41,631 nt of DNA from assembly GCA_023422955.1 (NCBI GenBank), contig JAFAGG010000078.1:1-41631 (forward strand). The letters run 5' to 3'. Under the pieces are notes generated by a model. The model searched no databases. It was given only the letters and a program-made list of their open reading frames with translations, and had not been told where the DNA came from. The position numbers were made by a program, and so were the translations under genes. Positions 15,875-23,928 of this stretch are shown piece by piece (positions within the stretch are counted from its first letter, which is position 1; each line of letters starts with the position of its first letter). The DNA comes from Pseudomonadota bacterium. GTDB taxonomy: Bacteria; Pseudomonadota; Gammaproteobacteria; Burkholderiales; Burkholderiaceae_D.

Positions 15875-16489
15875 TTGCGTTATCAGGGGCGGATCACCAA
15901 ATGGAACGATGACAAGGGTTTTGGTTTCATCACCCCTAACGGAGGCGGCGAGCCTGTCTTCGTACACATCTCATCCTTTTCTGGAAGGCAGTACCGGCCC
16001 AGCGGCAACGAGATCGTTACCTATCAGCTGCAACCGGATGGGAAAGGGCGCCTCCAGGCAAAGGCTGTTTCATTGGTCGGCCAGCGCAGAGCGCCCTCCG
16101 GCGCTCCCGGCCGCAGCAATATCCCTCCTGTTTTTGCCTTCGGTTTCCTGACAGCCATTGCGGGCGCTGTTGCAATGGACCGATTGCCGGTCATGATCCT
16201 GCTGGTATATCTGGGATTGAGCGCATTGGCCTTCATTGTCTACGCACTGGACAAGTCCGCTGCGCAGGAAAACCGGTGGCGCACTTCAGAAAGCACGCTG
16301 CATCTACTGGCTCTTTTCGGAGGATGGCCGGGCGCGCTTGCTGCACAGCGCTTGTTGCGTCACAAATCCGTCAAGGCTTCCTTTCAAATCGTATTCTGGG
16401 TTACCGTGGCAATCAACTGCGCCGCACTTGCCTGGCTAGGCGGCGATGCTGGCGCACAGGTGCTTCGTGCGCTTTCCGGCATTCTGTGA
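15875..16489 (+). CDS. Cold-shock domain fused to DUF1294 membrane domain
   Basis: 204 residues from a TTG start; GAGAGGGG at 15863-15870 is the ribosome binding site and no better start exists. Residues 1-68 are a cold-shock (OB-fold) domain: RYQGRITKWNDDKGFGFITP carries RNP1 and VFVHISSF carries RNP2. After a Ser/Pro linker, residues about 85-204 are a DUF1294 membrane domain with about three to four helices and the family motif FGGWPGALAAQRLLRHKSVK. The fusion is known in proteobacteria. The soluble domain should bind single-stranded nucleic acid at the inner face of the membrane; what the membrane part does is not established. Confidence 0.9.
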   Translation: MRYQGRITKWNDDKGFGFITPNGGGEPVFVHISSFSGRQYRPSGNEIVTYQLQPDGKGRLQAKAVSLVGQRRAPSGAPGRSNIPPVFAFGFLTAIAGAVAMDRLPVMILLVYLGLSALAFIVYALDKSAAQENRWRTSESTLHLLALFGGWPGALAAQRLLRHKSVKASFQIVFWVTVAINCAALAWLGGDAGAQVLRALSGIL

Positions 16490-16600
16490 TGTCATATCGG
16501 TATCGCCGGAGCAAAGCAGGATGATGAACGATCGGCTTTCATCACCTGGATATAAGCCTCTGTATTCATAATTCAGATCTTTTTATTTTCGATTATCGCT

Positions 16601-17422
16601 ATGCATTACCCCCGTTTCCTCACCATCGCCGGCTCCGACAGCGGAGGCGGCGCCGGCATACAGGCCGATATCAAGACTGCTTCCGCGCTCGGCTGTTATG
16701 CGATGACGGCGCTGACTGCGCTGACCGCGCAGAATACCTGCGGCGTGACTGCCATTCATGCGGTTCCCGTGGATTTTCTCAAAGCGCAGATCGAGGCGGT
16801 GCTGGATGACATAGGCGTGGACGTGCTGAAGATAGGCATGCTGCATGCGCCCGAAGTGGTGGACGTCGTGGCCTGGGCAATACGGCATTACGGCATCCGC
16901 AAGGTCGTGCTCGATCCGGTCATGGTGACGGCCAACGGCGATCCGCTGATCACGCCGGAGACGGTGGAAATCCTGGTGCGCGAATTGTTCCCGCTGGCCA
17001 CCATCATCACGCCTAACCTGGACGAGGCCGCCTTCCTGCTGCAGCGTCCGCTGACCGACAAGCCGGCACTCGAAATGGCCGCGCGCGATCTGCTGGCGAT
17101 GGGCGCGCCGACCGTGCTGCTGAAGGGCGCGCATCTGCCCGGTGAAGACATACTCGATATTTTCGCCGGCGGCGATGGCACCTGGCTGCGCATGGAAGGT
17201 CAGCGCATAGAAAGCAATAATATTCACGGCAGCGGATGCACGCTGTCTTCCGCTATCGCGTCCTATCTGGCACTGGGTGTGCCGCTACGGGAAGCAGTCA
17301 GGGCCGGTCGCGATTACATCCTGCAAGCGATTACAGCCGGCGCTGCCGTCAAGACCGGTCATGGGACGGGACCGCTCAATCACGGCTTTGCGCCGCAAGC
17401 CTTGCATATCCTGCCATCCTGA
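16601..17422 (+). CDS. thiD: Hydroxymethylpyrimidine / phosphomethylpyrimidine kinase
   Basis: 273 residues, matching ThiD. The start LTIAGSDSGGGAGIQADIKT holds the substrate-binding loop, and the signature LDPVMVTANGDPLITPETVE follows near residue 105. The ATP-site and anion-hole element NIHGSGCTLSSAIASYLALG is near residue 207. The enzyme phosphorylates HMP to HMP-P and then HMP-PP in the cytosolic thiamine pathway. No other thi gene is present, and I see no TPP riboswitch in the short upstream region. The ATG at 16601 lacks a strong ribosome binding site. Confidence 0.95.
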   Translation: MHYPRFLTIAGSDSGGGAGIQADIKTASALGCYAMTALTALTAQNTCGVTAIHAVPVDFLKAQIEAVLDDIGVDVLKIGMLHAPEVVDVVAWAIRHYGIRKVVLDPVMVTANGDPLITPETVEILVRELFPLATIITPNLDEAAFLLQRPLTDKPALEMAARDLLAMGAPTVLLKGAHLPGEDILDIFAGGDGTWLRMEGQRIESNNIHGSGCTLSSAIASYLALGVPLREAVRAGRDYILQAITAGAAVKTGHGTGPLNHGFAPQALHILPS

Positions 17423-17712
17423 GGACAATCCTGCTTCATCGGCATGATGGTGCCGTTAGCGGAGGTCTGTGCTCGGGATGAATTAAGCATCGATTCCTCC
17501 GCTCCCAGGGCTGAGGCTGGAGCAGGGTATGAAGTACCCGTGGTCCGTATGACAGCGAATGAAGCACAAGGCGGCCAGGAATCCTGCCTGCAAAGCCTTG
17601 GTTCCTTTGTCCATCGACTTTCTTGAATTGCCCTGCGTGCAGGGAAAGCGTCGCATGTTCATCCTCTCAGTATTTACGATGAGGCGGGCAAGCCGGTAGC
17701 GCAAAAGCCGAT

Positions 17713-18258
17713 TTATTCTTCTTTGGCATACCCTCGTAGCTGCTTGTATTTTTCGGTTTGCGAAGGCGTCAATACCTCAAGCATTTTCAGATGATAGTGA
17801 AGGTGAGCGGCTCGTAATCTTCCCTGTGCCAATGCCGCGGCCTCGGTGTAGGTCGTTATATCTGCAGCCGTTGCCTTCTTATTCCGGAATAAGCGGTCAA
17901 GCTCTTCTTCTCTCAGGATCAGCTGCTCTCCCAGGGTTTTCGCTGCCGTCAGCATTTCATTAAAAAGCTGCTCGGTTTTCTGCTTCTGTACTGCGGTTAG
18001 CTTCAATTGCTGCGCCAATTCAAGTACATGCAATGGGCCGGGATAGCCGTTTAATTCCGCTGCCAACGCGAACCCCATTCCTTTTCCGGCTCGTATCGCG
18101 GCGATCTGCTGCTCGGACAATGCCTTGATTGCCCGGCTCGTCAGGTCGGCATAGGGGGCATGATGCGATTGCGGAGCCTGAGGATGTGAATGATTTCCAT
18201 GCTGTGCAAAGGTGGAAAGCGGAACGAGGAGAAGAAGCGGGATAAGTAGCGTTTTCAT
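17713..18258 (-). CDS. Periplasmic Spy/CpxP-like (LTxxQ) protein
   Basis: 181 residues. The first 18 (MKTLLIPLLLLVPLSTFAQ) are a signal peptide with cleavage likely after TFA. The mature start is His-rich (HGNHSHPQAPQSHHAPYADL). Two LTxxQ-type motifs, LTAVQKQ and LTPSQTEKY, flank a helical core including LILREEELDRLFRN. Spy and CpxP are periplasmic chaperone or sensor-inhibitor proteins responding to envelope stress and metals; this one is longer than E. coli Spy and its His-rich N-terminus may bind metal, which is inference. It diverges from the Crp/Fnr gene across a palindrome at 18318-18333. Confidence 0.8.
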   Translation of the reverse strand: MKTLLIPLLLLVPLSTFAQHGNHSHPQAPQSHHAPYADLTSRAIKALSEQQIAAIRAGKGMGFALAAELNGYPGPLHVLELAQQLKLTAVQKQKTEQLFNEMLTAAKTLGEQLILREEELDRLFRNKKATAADITTYTEAAALAQGRLRAAHLHYHLKMLEVLTPSQTEKYKQLRGYAKEE

Positions 18259-18317
18259 GTTCTTGAGGAGAGGAGCGCACGGAAGAACAGAGTATTGCGG
18301 CCGCCAGAGAGTATGCC

Positions 18318-18333
18318 TATGATTTGAATCATA
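18318..18333. promoter_or_regulatory. FNR-like palindrome between spy-like and crp/fnr-like genes
   Basis: TATGATT-TG-AATCATA is a perfect inverted repeat with two central bases. It contains the FNR/DNR core TGAT-N4-ATCA (18320-18331), differing from TTGAT-N4-ATCAA only at the outer bases. It ends 31 bp before the regulator start (18365) and lies 60 bp from the Spy-like start (18258), so one protein could control both. Confidence 0.6.
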
Positions 18334-18364
18334 TGAAAAACCCCGTCCCTCTTACTCCTCCCCG

Positions 18365-18952
18365 ATGAGGTGCGATTATGCAAGTCATGCTCTGGCCGGC
18401 GTAATTCCTTCATTGCGTCGCGTACCAGCCCATACCTACCTGTTCCGGCAAGGGGATACGCCATTTGCAATGTTTAAACTGCTGTCAGGACAGCTCACCC
18501 TGGTCCGGGTCACCCCCGACGGCAGTGAAGTACCAATGCATACCGTGCGCGCCGGCGAATTTTTTGCAGAAGCATCACTGTTTTCTGATCGCTATCACTG
18601 TGATGCGATTGCCCGGCAAGATTGTGAAGTTCTGGTCTATCCCAAGCAGAGTCTTGCCCAACAGCTAAGGCATAGTCCGGAAGCCCTATGGATTTTTACA
18701 GAAGAACTGGCGCATCGTATTCAGGAAGTAAGAAGCCGGCTGCAAGCCAGGCAAATTCGCTCAGCGAAAGAGCGTGTACTACATGTACTGAAGCTGAAAT
18801 GCGGAGAAAAGAGAAGCTGGGAAATGGATATCACTTTGAAGCAGTTGGCCGAAGAAATCGGCCTTACCCATGAAGCGCTCTATCGCGCATTAGCTGTATT
18901 GGATGAGGAAGGAAGCATTTTGCGCAGCAAGGGCAGAATCAAGCTAATGTAA
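18365..18952 (+). CDS. Crp/Fnr-family transcriptional regulator
   Basis: 195 residues. Residues about 15-110 form the cyclic-nucleotide-type beta roll (TYLFRQGDTPFAMFKLLSGQ, then GEFFAEASLFSDRYHCDAIA). A long dimer helix follows, then a winged helix (about 155-190) whose recognition helix GLTHEALYRALAVLDEEG keeps the Glu170 and Arg174 expected of the family. The FNR-type N-terminal Cys cluster is absent, and the CRP cAMP-contact Arg-Ser is not present at the usual place, so the signal is unknown. No Shine-Dalgarno site precedes the ATG, unusual beside its neighbours. The FNR-like palindrome 31 bp upstream suggests autoregulation, and control of the divergent Spy-like gene. Confidence 0.87.
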   Translation: MRCDYASHALAGVIPSLRRVPAHTYLFRQGDTPFAMFKLLSGQLTLVRVTPDGSEVPMHTVRAGEFFAEASLFSDRYHCDAIARQDCEVLVYPKQSLAQQLRHSPEALWIFTEELAHRIQEVRSRLQARQIRSAKERVLHVLKLKCGEKRSWEMDITLKQLAEEIGLTHEALYRALAVLDEEGSILRSKGRIKLM

Positions 18953-19068
18953 TCTGCTGCTGTCTGGTTGATTTCAGCTTTTCTCGAAGGTGAGCCGGTG
19001 TATGCAGGCGAGCTGTGGAAACAGAATTTGTCTTTGTCAGGCATTGTTGCGTCCTCTACTTATCAAGA

Positions 19069-19094
19069 AACAAGGCGCAGCGCTCACTTGTTTT
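19069..19094 (+). terminator. Possible weak terminator after the Crp/Fnr gene
   Basis: AACAAG (19069-19074) and CTTGTT (19087-19092) flank a GCGC-A-GCGC inner stem, then TT. The T-run is short. It lies between convergent genes. Confidence 0.35.
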
Positions 19095-19182
19095 CACGAT
19101 AAAAGCGTGTAGCAGTCCGGACTGCCTACGTTTAACGAAATAATAGGGCAAGTCGCCCGTGTGTTGGTATGGCCGGGCCTTC

Positions 19183-20685
19183 CTAGTCCAGATACTGTCG
19201 GACTGCAATCAGTTTCGCCCACGACAGAGGACTCCAGCTGGCATCGGCGAACAGCGCAACCAGCACGGTGCCGGCGCCGCTGACCAATGGCGGCAGCAGC
19301 AATAACAGGTGAGTTTCCTTCCAGCCGCGCCGCTGTATCGTTTCATGCGTCCATTGCGCAGGCGGCCGCATGATCCAGGCGCGGTACAAAATGGGCAGAA
19401 AATAGATGGCATTGAGCACGCTGGAAAGCGTCAGCACCCAGACCGCCCATTCGGCGCCCGCCTCGACCGCGCCTTCCGACAGGTAATGCTTGCTCACATA
19501 ACCGGCGGTGAGCGGCGCACCTATCATGCCCAGCGCGCCGAGGGAAAAGGCGAGCGTTGTCAGCGGCATGCGGCGGCCCACGCCATTCATTTCACTGACC
19601 TTGTGTATGCTCAGCGTTTCCGCGTAATTGCCGGCGCAGAAGAAAAGCGTGATCTTCATGATGCCCTGGTGGACCAGGTGCACCAGACCGCCTATGGTGC
19701 CAGTCGAGCCATATAACGCAATGCCCAGCACGATGTAGGACACCTGGCTGACGGTGGAAAAAGCCAGCCGGCGCTTCAGGTCATCCTGGAATATCGCGCG
19801 CAGCGAACCCCAGAGTATGGTGATGCAGGCGGCAATCGCCAGCGGCGTCAGCACGTCCAGCGTGCGCGCAAAATCCAGTCCGTACACTTCATACACGATG
19901 CGCATTACGCCGAAGGCACCGGCCTTGACCACGGCCACCGCATGCAGAAGCGCCGATACCGGCGCCGGCGCGACCATGGCTTGCGGCAGCCAGCCGTGCA
20001 GCGGCACGATGGCCGCCTTCACGCCGACGCCTATGATCAGCAGCAGGAAAATGATGCGTAATTGATCGGGATAAATCGCGCCCAGAAAACCTACCGTGCC
20101 GCCGGGCACAAAGTCGACGCGGCCGGTCAGGCCGTACAGCGACACCACGCCCGCCAGGAAAACCGTGCCGCCGGTCAGCGTATAGGCCAGGTAAATCGTG
20201 CCGCCTCGCAGCGCCTGCGCACTGCCGCGATGCACCACCAGCGGATAGGTGGTGAGCGTGAGCAGTTCGTAAAAGAAGAAAAAGGTGAACAGGTTGCCGG
20301 CCATCGCGATGCCCATGGTCGATGTCACGCACAGGCTGAAAAAGCCGAAGAAGCGGCTGCGGTTGCCGGCATGTTCCAGGTAGCCGATCGCATACAGCGT
20401 GGTCAGCAGCCATAGCACCGCAGACAGCGTGATGAACAGCATGGCCAGCGTGTCTGCTTTCAGCAGCAGCTCCAGGTTGGGCAGGATTTCGTAGCGGAAT
20501 ACGTATTGTTCGCCGCGCGCCACGCCCCACAGCATGTATCCGATCAACAGGATCTTCACCACGGCGCCGAACAGGTTGAGCGTGGTGCGCAGGCGGCGCT
20601 GGCCCTGGCGCAGGCCGAAGATGATCAGGCCCGGCACGAGCGAGCTTGCAATCACCAGCAGCGGCAAGGCTTCATTCCAGCTCAT
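19183..20685 (-). CDS. Mrp antiporter, second MrpD-like proton-conducting subunit
   Basis: 500 residues from ATG 20685, which overlaps the previous gene's stop (ATGA). Fourteen or so hydrophobic helices with the NADH-dehydrogenase ND2/4/5-type core: Glu140 in FFFFYELLTLTTYPLV, Lys223 in GVGVKAAIVPLHGWLPQAMV, and Lys254 in LHAVAVVKAGAFGVMR are the proton-path residues of MrpA/MrpD-type subunits. It is too short for full MrpA (about 800 residues) and clearly differs from the MrpD upstream. It is the last gene of the eight-gene antiporter operon and may take the place of the missing MrpA N-terminal half. Inner membrane. Confidence 0.87.
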   Translation of the reverse strand: MSWNEALPLLVIASSLVPGLIIFGLRQGQRRLRTTLNLFGAVVKILLIGYMLWGVARGEQYVFRYEILPNLELLLKADTLAMLFITLSAVLWLLTTLYAIGYLEHAGNRSRFFGFFSLCVTSTMGIAMAGNLFTFFFFYELLTLTTYPLVVHRGSAQALRGGTIYLAYTLTGGTVFLAGVVSLYGLTGRVDFVPGGTVGFLGAIYPDQLRIIFLLLIIGVGVKAAIVPLHGWLPQAMVAPAPVSALLHAVAVVKAGAFGVMRIVYEVYGLDFARTLDVLTPLAIAACITILWGSLRAIFQDDLKRRLAFSTVSQVSYIVLGIALYGSTGTIGGLVHLVHQGIMKITLFFCAGNYAETLSIHKVSEMNGVGRRMPLTTLAFSLGALGMIGAPLTAGYVSKHYLSEGAVEAGAEWAVWVLTLSSVLNAIYFLPILYRAWIMRPPAQWTHETIQRRGWKETHLLLLLPPLVSGAGTVLVALFADASWSPLSWAKLIAVRQYLD

Positions 20686-22121
20686 GCCAGCTCCAGCAGA
20701 GAAAGCAGCGATCCAGCCCCCAGGCCCAGCAGCAGGCTGACCAGGGCCAGCGCCATCGCCGACCATTCCAGCAGCTTCGGCAGCGGATGCAGGGGCGCCG
20801 ACGGTTCAGCCTGTGAAAAAGTCAGGCGCATGACCTTGAACACATAGGTGGCGGTCAGCAGGCCGCCGGTCAGCAACACGGCTACCCACCACCATTGCCG
20901 TGCGATTATCGCGCTGTCGATCAGCAGCCACTTGGCAATGAAACCGCCCGAAGGCGGCAATCCCATCAGGCTCACGCCGGCAATCGCAAAAGTGAACATG
21001 GGCACAGGCAAATGCCGGGTCAGGCCGCCCAGCCGGTCGAGCTCATCATGGCCGGCTGCCAGGATGACTGCGCCGGCGGCGCCGAACATCGCAGCCTTGG
21101 CGAAGCCATGGGATACCGCTTGCAGGATGACGCCCTGCATCGCGCTGGGCTCATTGCTTTGTATGCTGCCGGTGAGCAGCGGAAACACCAGGAACAGGTA
21201 ACCGATCTGCGCGACGGTGGAATAGGCCACCAGCATTTTCAGGCGGCGCTGGCGCAGCGCCTGGAAGCTGCCCCACAACACGGCGCCGGCCCCCAGCATG
21301 CCGAGCAACTGTGCCGCTGGCATGATGGTCACCGGCTCGAACAGCGTGGTCCACAGACGCAGCGCCAGGTAAAACGACGCCTTGATCACCAGCGCCGACA
21401 GCAGCGCGGAAACCGGAGCCGGCGCGCCGCCATGCGCGGGCGGCAGCCAGAAATGCAAGGGAAACAGCGCAGTCTTCAGCAGCAGGCCGAGCAGCATGAG
21501 TCCGGCTGAGTAGGGCACTATCGCGGACACGCCATGCGTCATCAGCTCTGCCAGGTGCGGCAGCGATACCGTGCCGTAAGCGCCGTACAGCAGGGCCACG
21601 CCCAGCAGGTAGGCGCCTGAGCCCATCATGCTGGCGAACAGGTAACGCAGCGCCGCGGTCGCCGATTTGGCATTGCCTTCGGAGGCGACCAGGCCGATGG
21701 CCGCCAGGCTCAGCAGTTCCAGCGTCACATACAGGTTGAAAATATCCGAGGACAGATACAGCGCATTCATCGCCGCGATCAGGCAGCCGGCCAGCGGCCA
21801 GAAATAGGCATGGCCGCTGGCATGGCGCGTGAAATACGCAGACGCATACAGCGCAATCAGCAGGGCAACGGCCTGCGTCATCAGCAGCATCACCAGCGAG
21901 AAACCGTCGGCCCGCAGCTCTATGCCCAGCGGCGCATCCCAGCCGCCCACGTCCTGCACCTGCGCCACCTCCACCCGGCTGGCCGCCAGCAGCAGGGTCA
22001 GCGCCAACTGAACGGCTAAGCCTGTCACAGCCGGCATCGCACCGCGGCACGGTCCCAGCAGGAAGGCCAGTATTGCCCAGAACAGGGGAAGCAGGATCAG
22101 CCAGGGAATCGCCTCAGTCAT
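20682..22121 (-). CDS. mrpD: Mrp cation/proton antiporter subunit D
   Basis: 479 residues, a normal MrpD length. ND4/5-type membrane core with Glu135 in YVTLELLSLAAIGLVA, Lys216 in LLLKTALFPLHFWLPPAHGG and Lys247 in LLSALVIKASFYLALR, corresponding to the essential carboxylate and lysines along the proton channel. The subunit is part of the hetero-oligomeric inner-membrane complex that exchanges Na+ or K+ for H+ using the proton motive force. The gene overlaps mrpC by 8 bases upstream and the second D-like gene by 4 bases downstream, indicating coupled translation. Confidence 0.92.
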   Translation of the reverse strand: MTEAIPWLILLPLFWAILAFLLGPCRGAMPAVTGLAVQLALTLLLAASRVEVAQVQDVGGWDAPLGIELRADGFSLVMLLMTQAVALLIALYASAYFTRHASGHAYFWPLAGCLIAAMNALYLSSDIFNLYVTLELLSLAAIGLVASEGNAKSATAALRYLFASMMGSGAYLLGVALLYGAYGTVSLPHLAELMTHGVSAIVPYSAGLMLLGLLLKTALFPLHFWLPPAHGGAPAPVSALLSALVIKASFYLALRLWTTLFEPVTIMPAAQLLGMLGAGAVLWGSFQALRQRRLKMLVAYSTVAQIGYLFLVFPLLTGSIQSNEPSAMQGVILQAVSHGFAKAAMFGAAGAVILAAGHDELDRLGGLTRHLPVPMFTFAIAGVSLMGLPPSGGFIAKWLLIDSAIIARQWWWVAVLLTGGLLTATYVFKVMRLTFSQAEPSAPLHPLPKLLEWSAMALALVSLLLGLGAGSLLSLLELA

Positions 22122-22419
22122 CCGCGCTCTTCTCCGGCAATCGCATGCACCCGCGAAGGTTCAGCTGGCGCCGCGCCAATGCCAGCGCCAGCGCCGTTGC
22201 GGCGACGGCCACCACGATGCCGGTCAGCACCATGGCCTGCGGCACCGGATCGGGATGGCCGTCGCGCTGCGCCAGGCCGATCAGCACCAGGAAAATGCCG
22301 CTGCCCATGATGTTGAATGCGATGATCTTGCGCAGCAAGTGACGGCGCAGGATGATGCCGGCGATCCCGATGGAAAACAGCAGCACGCCGAGCAGCGCAA
22401 ACAGCATGGCGGTATTCAT
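22114..22419 (-). CDS. mrpC: Mrp antiporter subunit C (NuoK-like)
   Basis: 101 residues with three hydrophobic helices: MLFALLGVLLFSIGIAGIIL, then IIAFNIMGSGIFLVLIGLAQ, then PQAMVLTGIVVAVAATALAL. The PxPxPQAMVLTGIV segment is the hallmark of MrpC/NuoK. It belongs to the antiporter complex and sits next to subunit D in the known structures. Its start overlaps the mrpB stop by 4 bases, and its own end overlaps mrpD by 8. The charged C-terminus (CMRLPEKSADD) is likely cytosolic. Confidence 0.93.
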   Translation of the reverse strand: MNTAMLFALLGVLLFSIGIAGIILRRHLLRKIIAFNIMGSGIFLVLIGLAQRDGHPDPVPQAMVLTGIVVAVAATALALALARRQLNLRGCMRLPEKSADD

Positions 22420-23090
22420 TCCTCGGCCTCCTCGTCTTCATTCGGCAACCACAGGAACTGTCCCGCCAGCATCAAGCTCAGCGAGAAAGCCAGGCCGGTT
22501 TCGATGGCGAGTATCAGGCCGCTGGCCCAGCCCGGCGGATACTGCAGCAGCGCGCCGCCGTAGAGCAGCGGCAGCGCGGCGATGGCGAGAAAAATCATCA
22601 GGCCCGCGCACAGTCCCAGGCGCAGCCGGTAGCCCGGCGATGCCCAGGCCGGCAGCAGGCCCGACAGGTACAGCAGGATGCCGGCCGAGGCCAGCACCGC
22701 TCCCGCCTGGAAAGCGCCGCCCGGCCGGTGTGCGCCGGCCCACAGCAGATAGATGGACACTAGCACCATCAGCGGCACCACGATGCGTGCCATCGATTGC
22801 AGCAGCGGTTGCGGCACGTTCGCGATGCTGCGATGGCTGCCGCGCTCGCCGCCGGATACCGCGAGTATGCCCAGCAGGGCCAGCAGCAGCACGGCGATTT
22901 CCAGCAGCGTGTCGTAGCCGCGAAAGTTCAGCAGCACCGCAGTCACCGGATGTGTGGTGCCGCTGTTGCCCAGTTGCTCGGCCACCTGCGGCGCCAGGCG
23001 CAACGGCGCTTCATCCAGCGTCAGCAGGGTACGGCCCAGCGACAGCGCGAAGGCGGCACCGGCGATCAATACCACCAGGATGACGATCAT
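22416..23090 (-). CDS. mrpB: Fused MbhE-like (MrpA C-terminal) and MrpB subunit
   Basis: 224 residues. Residues about 1-85, with VTAVLLNFRGYDTLLEIAVL, match the MbhE/MrpA-C-terminal piece. Residues about 95-215 match MnhB: IVVPLMVLVSIYLLWAGAHR, then PGGAFQAGAVLASAGILLYL. In the classical Mrp operon the first part is the end of MrpA and the second is a separate MrpB. The fusion is as found in Mbh/Mrp-like clusters of some archaea and proteobacteria. Overlaps of 4 bases on both sides show tight coupling within the operon. Confidence 0.87.
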   Translation of the reverse strand: MIVILVVLIAGAAFALSLGRTLLTLDEAPLRLAPQVAEQLGNSGTTHPVTAVLLNFRGYDTLLEIAVLLLALLGILAVSGGERGSHRSIANVPQPLLQSMARIVVPLMVLVSIYLLWAGAHRPGGAFQAGAVLASAGILLYLSGLLPAWASPGYRLRLGLCAGLMIFLAIAALPLLYGGALLQYPPGWASGLILAIETGLAFSLSLMLAGQFLWLPNEDEEAEE

Positions 23091-23347
23091 GATGCATGCT
23101 CCTTCCTGCCGCAGGCGCGCAGATGTCCGACCGTATCAAGCAGCATGGCGCCGGACAGGCCCGCTCCAATGGCTGCTTCGGCCAGCGCAATATCCGGCGC
23201 ATCCAGCCGCGCCCAGGCCAGCGTCATCAACAGGCCGAACACGATGAACAGGATGACTGCATGAAACAGGTCGCGCACCGTCAGCGCACGTATCGCGCTC
23301 CATGCCAGGCTGAAGGCAAGCAGAATATCGAAGGCAAGCAGGATCAT
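23087..23347 (-). CDS. MbhD-like DUF4040 subunit (detached piece of MrpA)
   Basis: 86 residues from ATG 23347, one base after the mrpG stop; the frame is open further upstream but that would overlap mrpG. Three helices, with the DUF4040 signature RLDAPDIALAEAAIGAGLSG at about residues 48-67. This matches the MbhD domain, which is found near the C-terminus of MrpA in the seven-subunit systems. Together with the MbhE part in the next gene it shows that MrpA's C-terminal region is encoded in pieces here. Confidence 0.87.
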   Translation of the reverse strand: MILLAFDILLAFSLAWSAIRALTVRDLFHAVILFIVFGLLMTLAWARLDAPDIALAEAAIGAGLSGAMLLDTVGHLRACGRKEHAS

Positions 23348-23348
23348 G

Positions 23349-23651
23349 TCATTTCTCCGCAGGACGCCAGTGGGGAATGCCCTTGCGCTGGGCGCGACGG
23401 GCAATCAGAAATCCCACGCAACTGCTGGCCGTTATCACCAGTATCCAGACCAGGATCAGCTTGGCGGCCGCAGCAAGGTTATCCGCGCGCGGCAACAGGC
23501 CGAGCAGGATGAAACCCAGGCCCAGGTTGTCGGCCTTGGTCAGCGCATGCAGGCGGGTATAGACATCGGGAAAGCGCAACAGGCCTATGGTGCCGGCCAG
23601 GAAAAAACCGCAGCCTGTGAGTACGAGAACGGTGCTGAAGAAGTCAGTCAT
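23349..23651 (-). CDS. mrpG: Mrp antiporter subunit G
   Basis: 100 residues from ATG 23651 (MTDFFSTVLVLTGCGFFLAG). Three helices with the MnhG signature GTIGLLRFPDVYTRLHALTK followed by ADNLGLGFILLGL. Small inner-membrane subunit of the cation/proton antiporter. The start lies inside the end of mrpF (8-base overlap). The upstream open frame is a shadow of mrpF. Confidence 0.92.
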   Translation of the reverse strand: MTDFFSTVLVLTGCGFFLAGTIGLLRFPDVYTRLHALTKADNLGLGFILLGLLPRADNLAAAAKLILVWILVITASSCVGFLIARRAQRKGIPHWRPAEK

Positions 23652-23928
23652 CTTCGTTTTCTCCCCGCGCCTGATCGTGGCGCCACGCGCGCTGCGCAAA
23701 GGCCGCGCCGGTAATGGCAGCCAGCAGTGCGAACACCAACGCGACATCGATCAGCGCCACGCCGCCGCCAGCTTCGCTCAGTAACAGCAGGATCGCCACG
23801 CCGGTAGTGCCGAACAGCAGCGCGGCCAGCACGCGGTCGGCGGCAGTCGGCCCGCGCATAATGCGCAGCAGCGCCGCCAGCAGATTGATGAGCAGAAAAG
23901 CAGCCAGCAGCAGGAACAGTTGATTCAT
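23644..23928 (-). CDS. mrpF: Mrp antiporter subunit F
   Basis: 94 residues, three helices. The MnhF pattern is RIMRGPTAADRVLAALLFGT, a conserved loop after helix one, followed by VALIDVALVFALLAAITGAAF. A charged tail (RHDQARGENEDD) ends the protein. The gene overlaps mrpE by 4 bases (ATGA) and mrpG by 8, so it lies within the coupled operon. Role as in subunit G: structural part of the inner-membrane complex, possibly shaping the sodium path. Confidence 0.92.
   Translation of the reverse strand: MNQLFLLLAAFLLINLLAALLRIMRGPTAADRVLAALLFGTTGVAILLLLSEAGGGVALIDVALVFALLAAITGAAFAQRAWRHDQARGENEDD

Noticed and set aside
17423..17712. Possible small genes between thiD and the Spy-like gene
   Set aside because: Two short frames exist on opposite strands, but neither has a good ribosome binding site or a recognisable domain. 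I cannot support a gene here.
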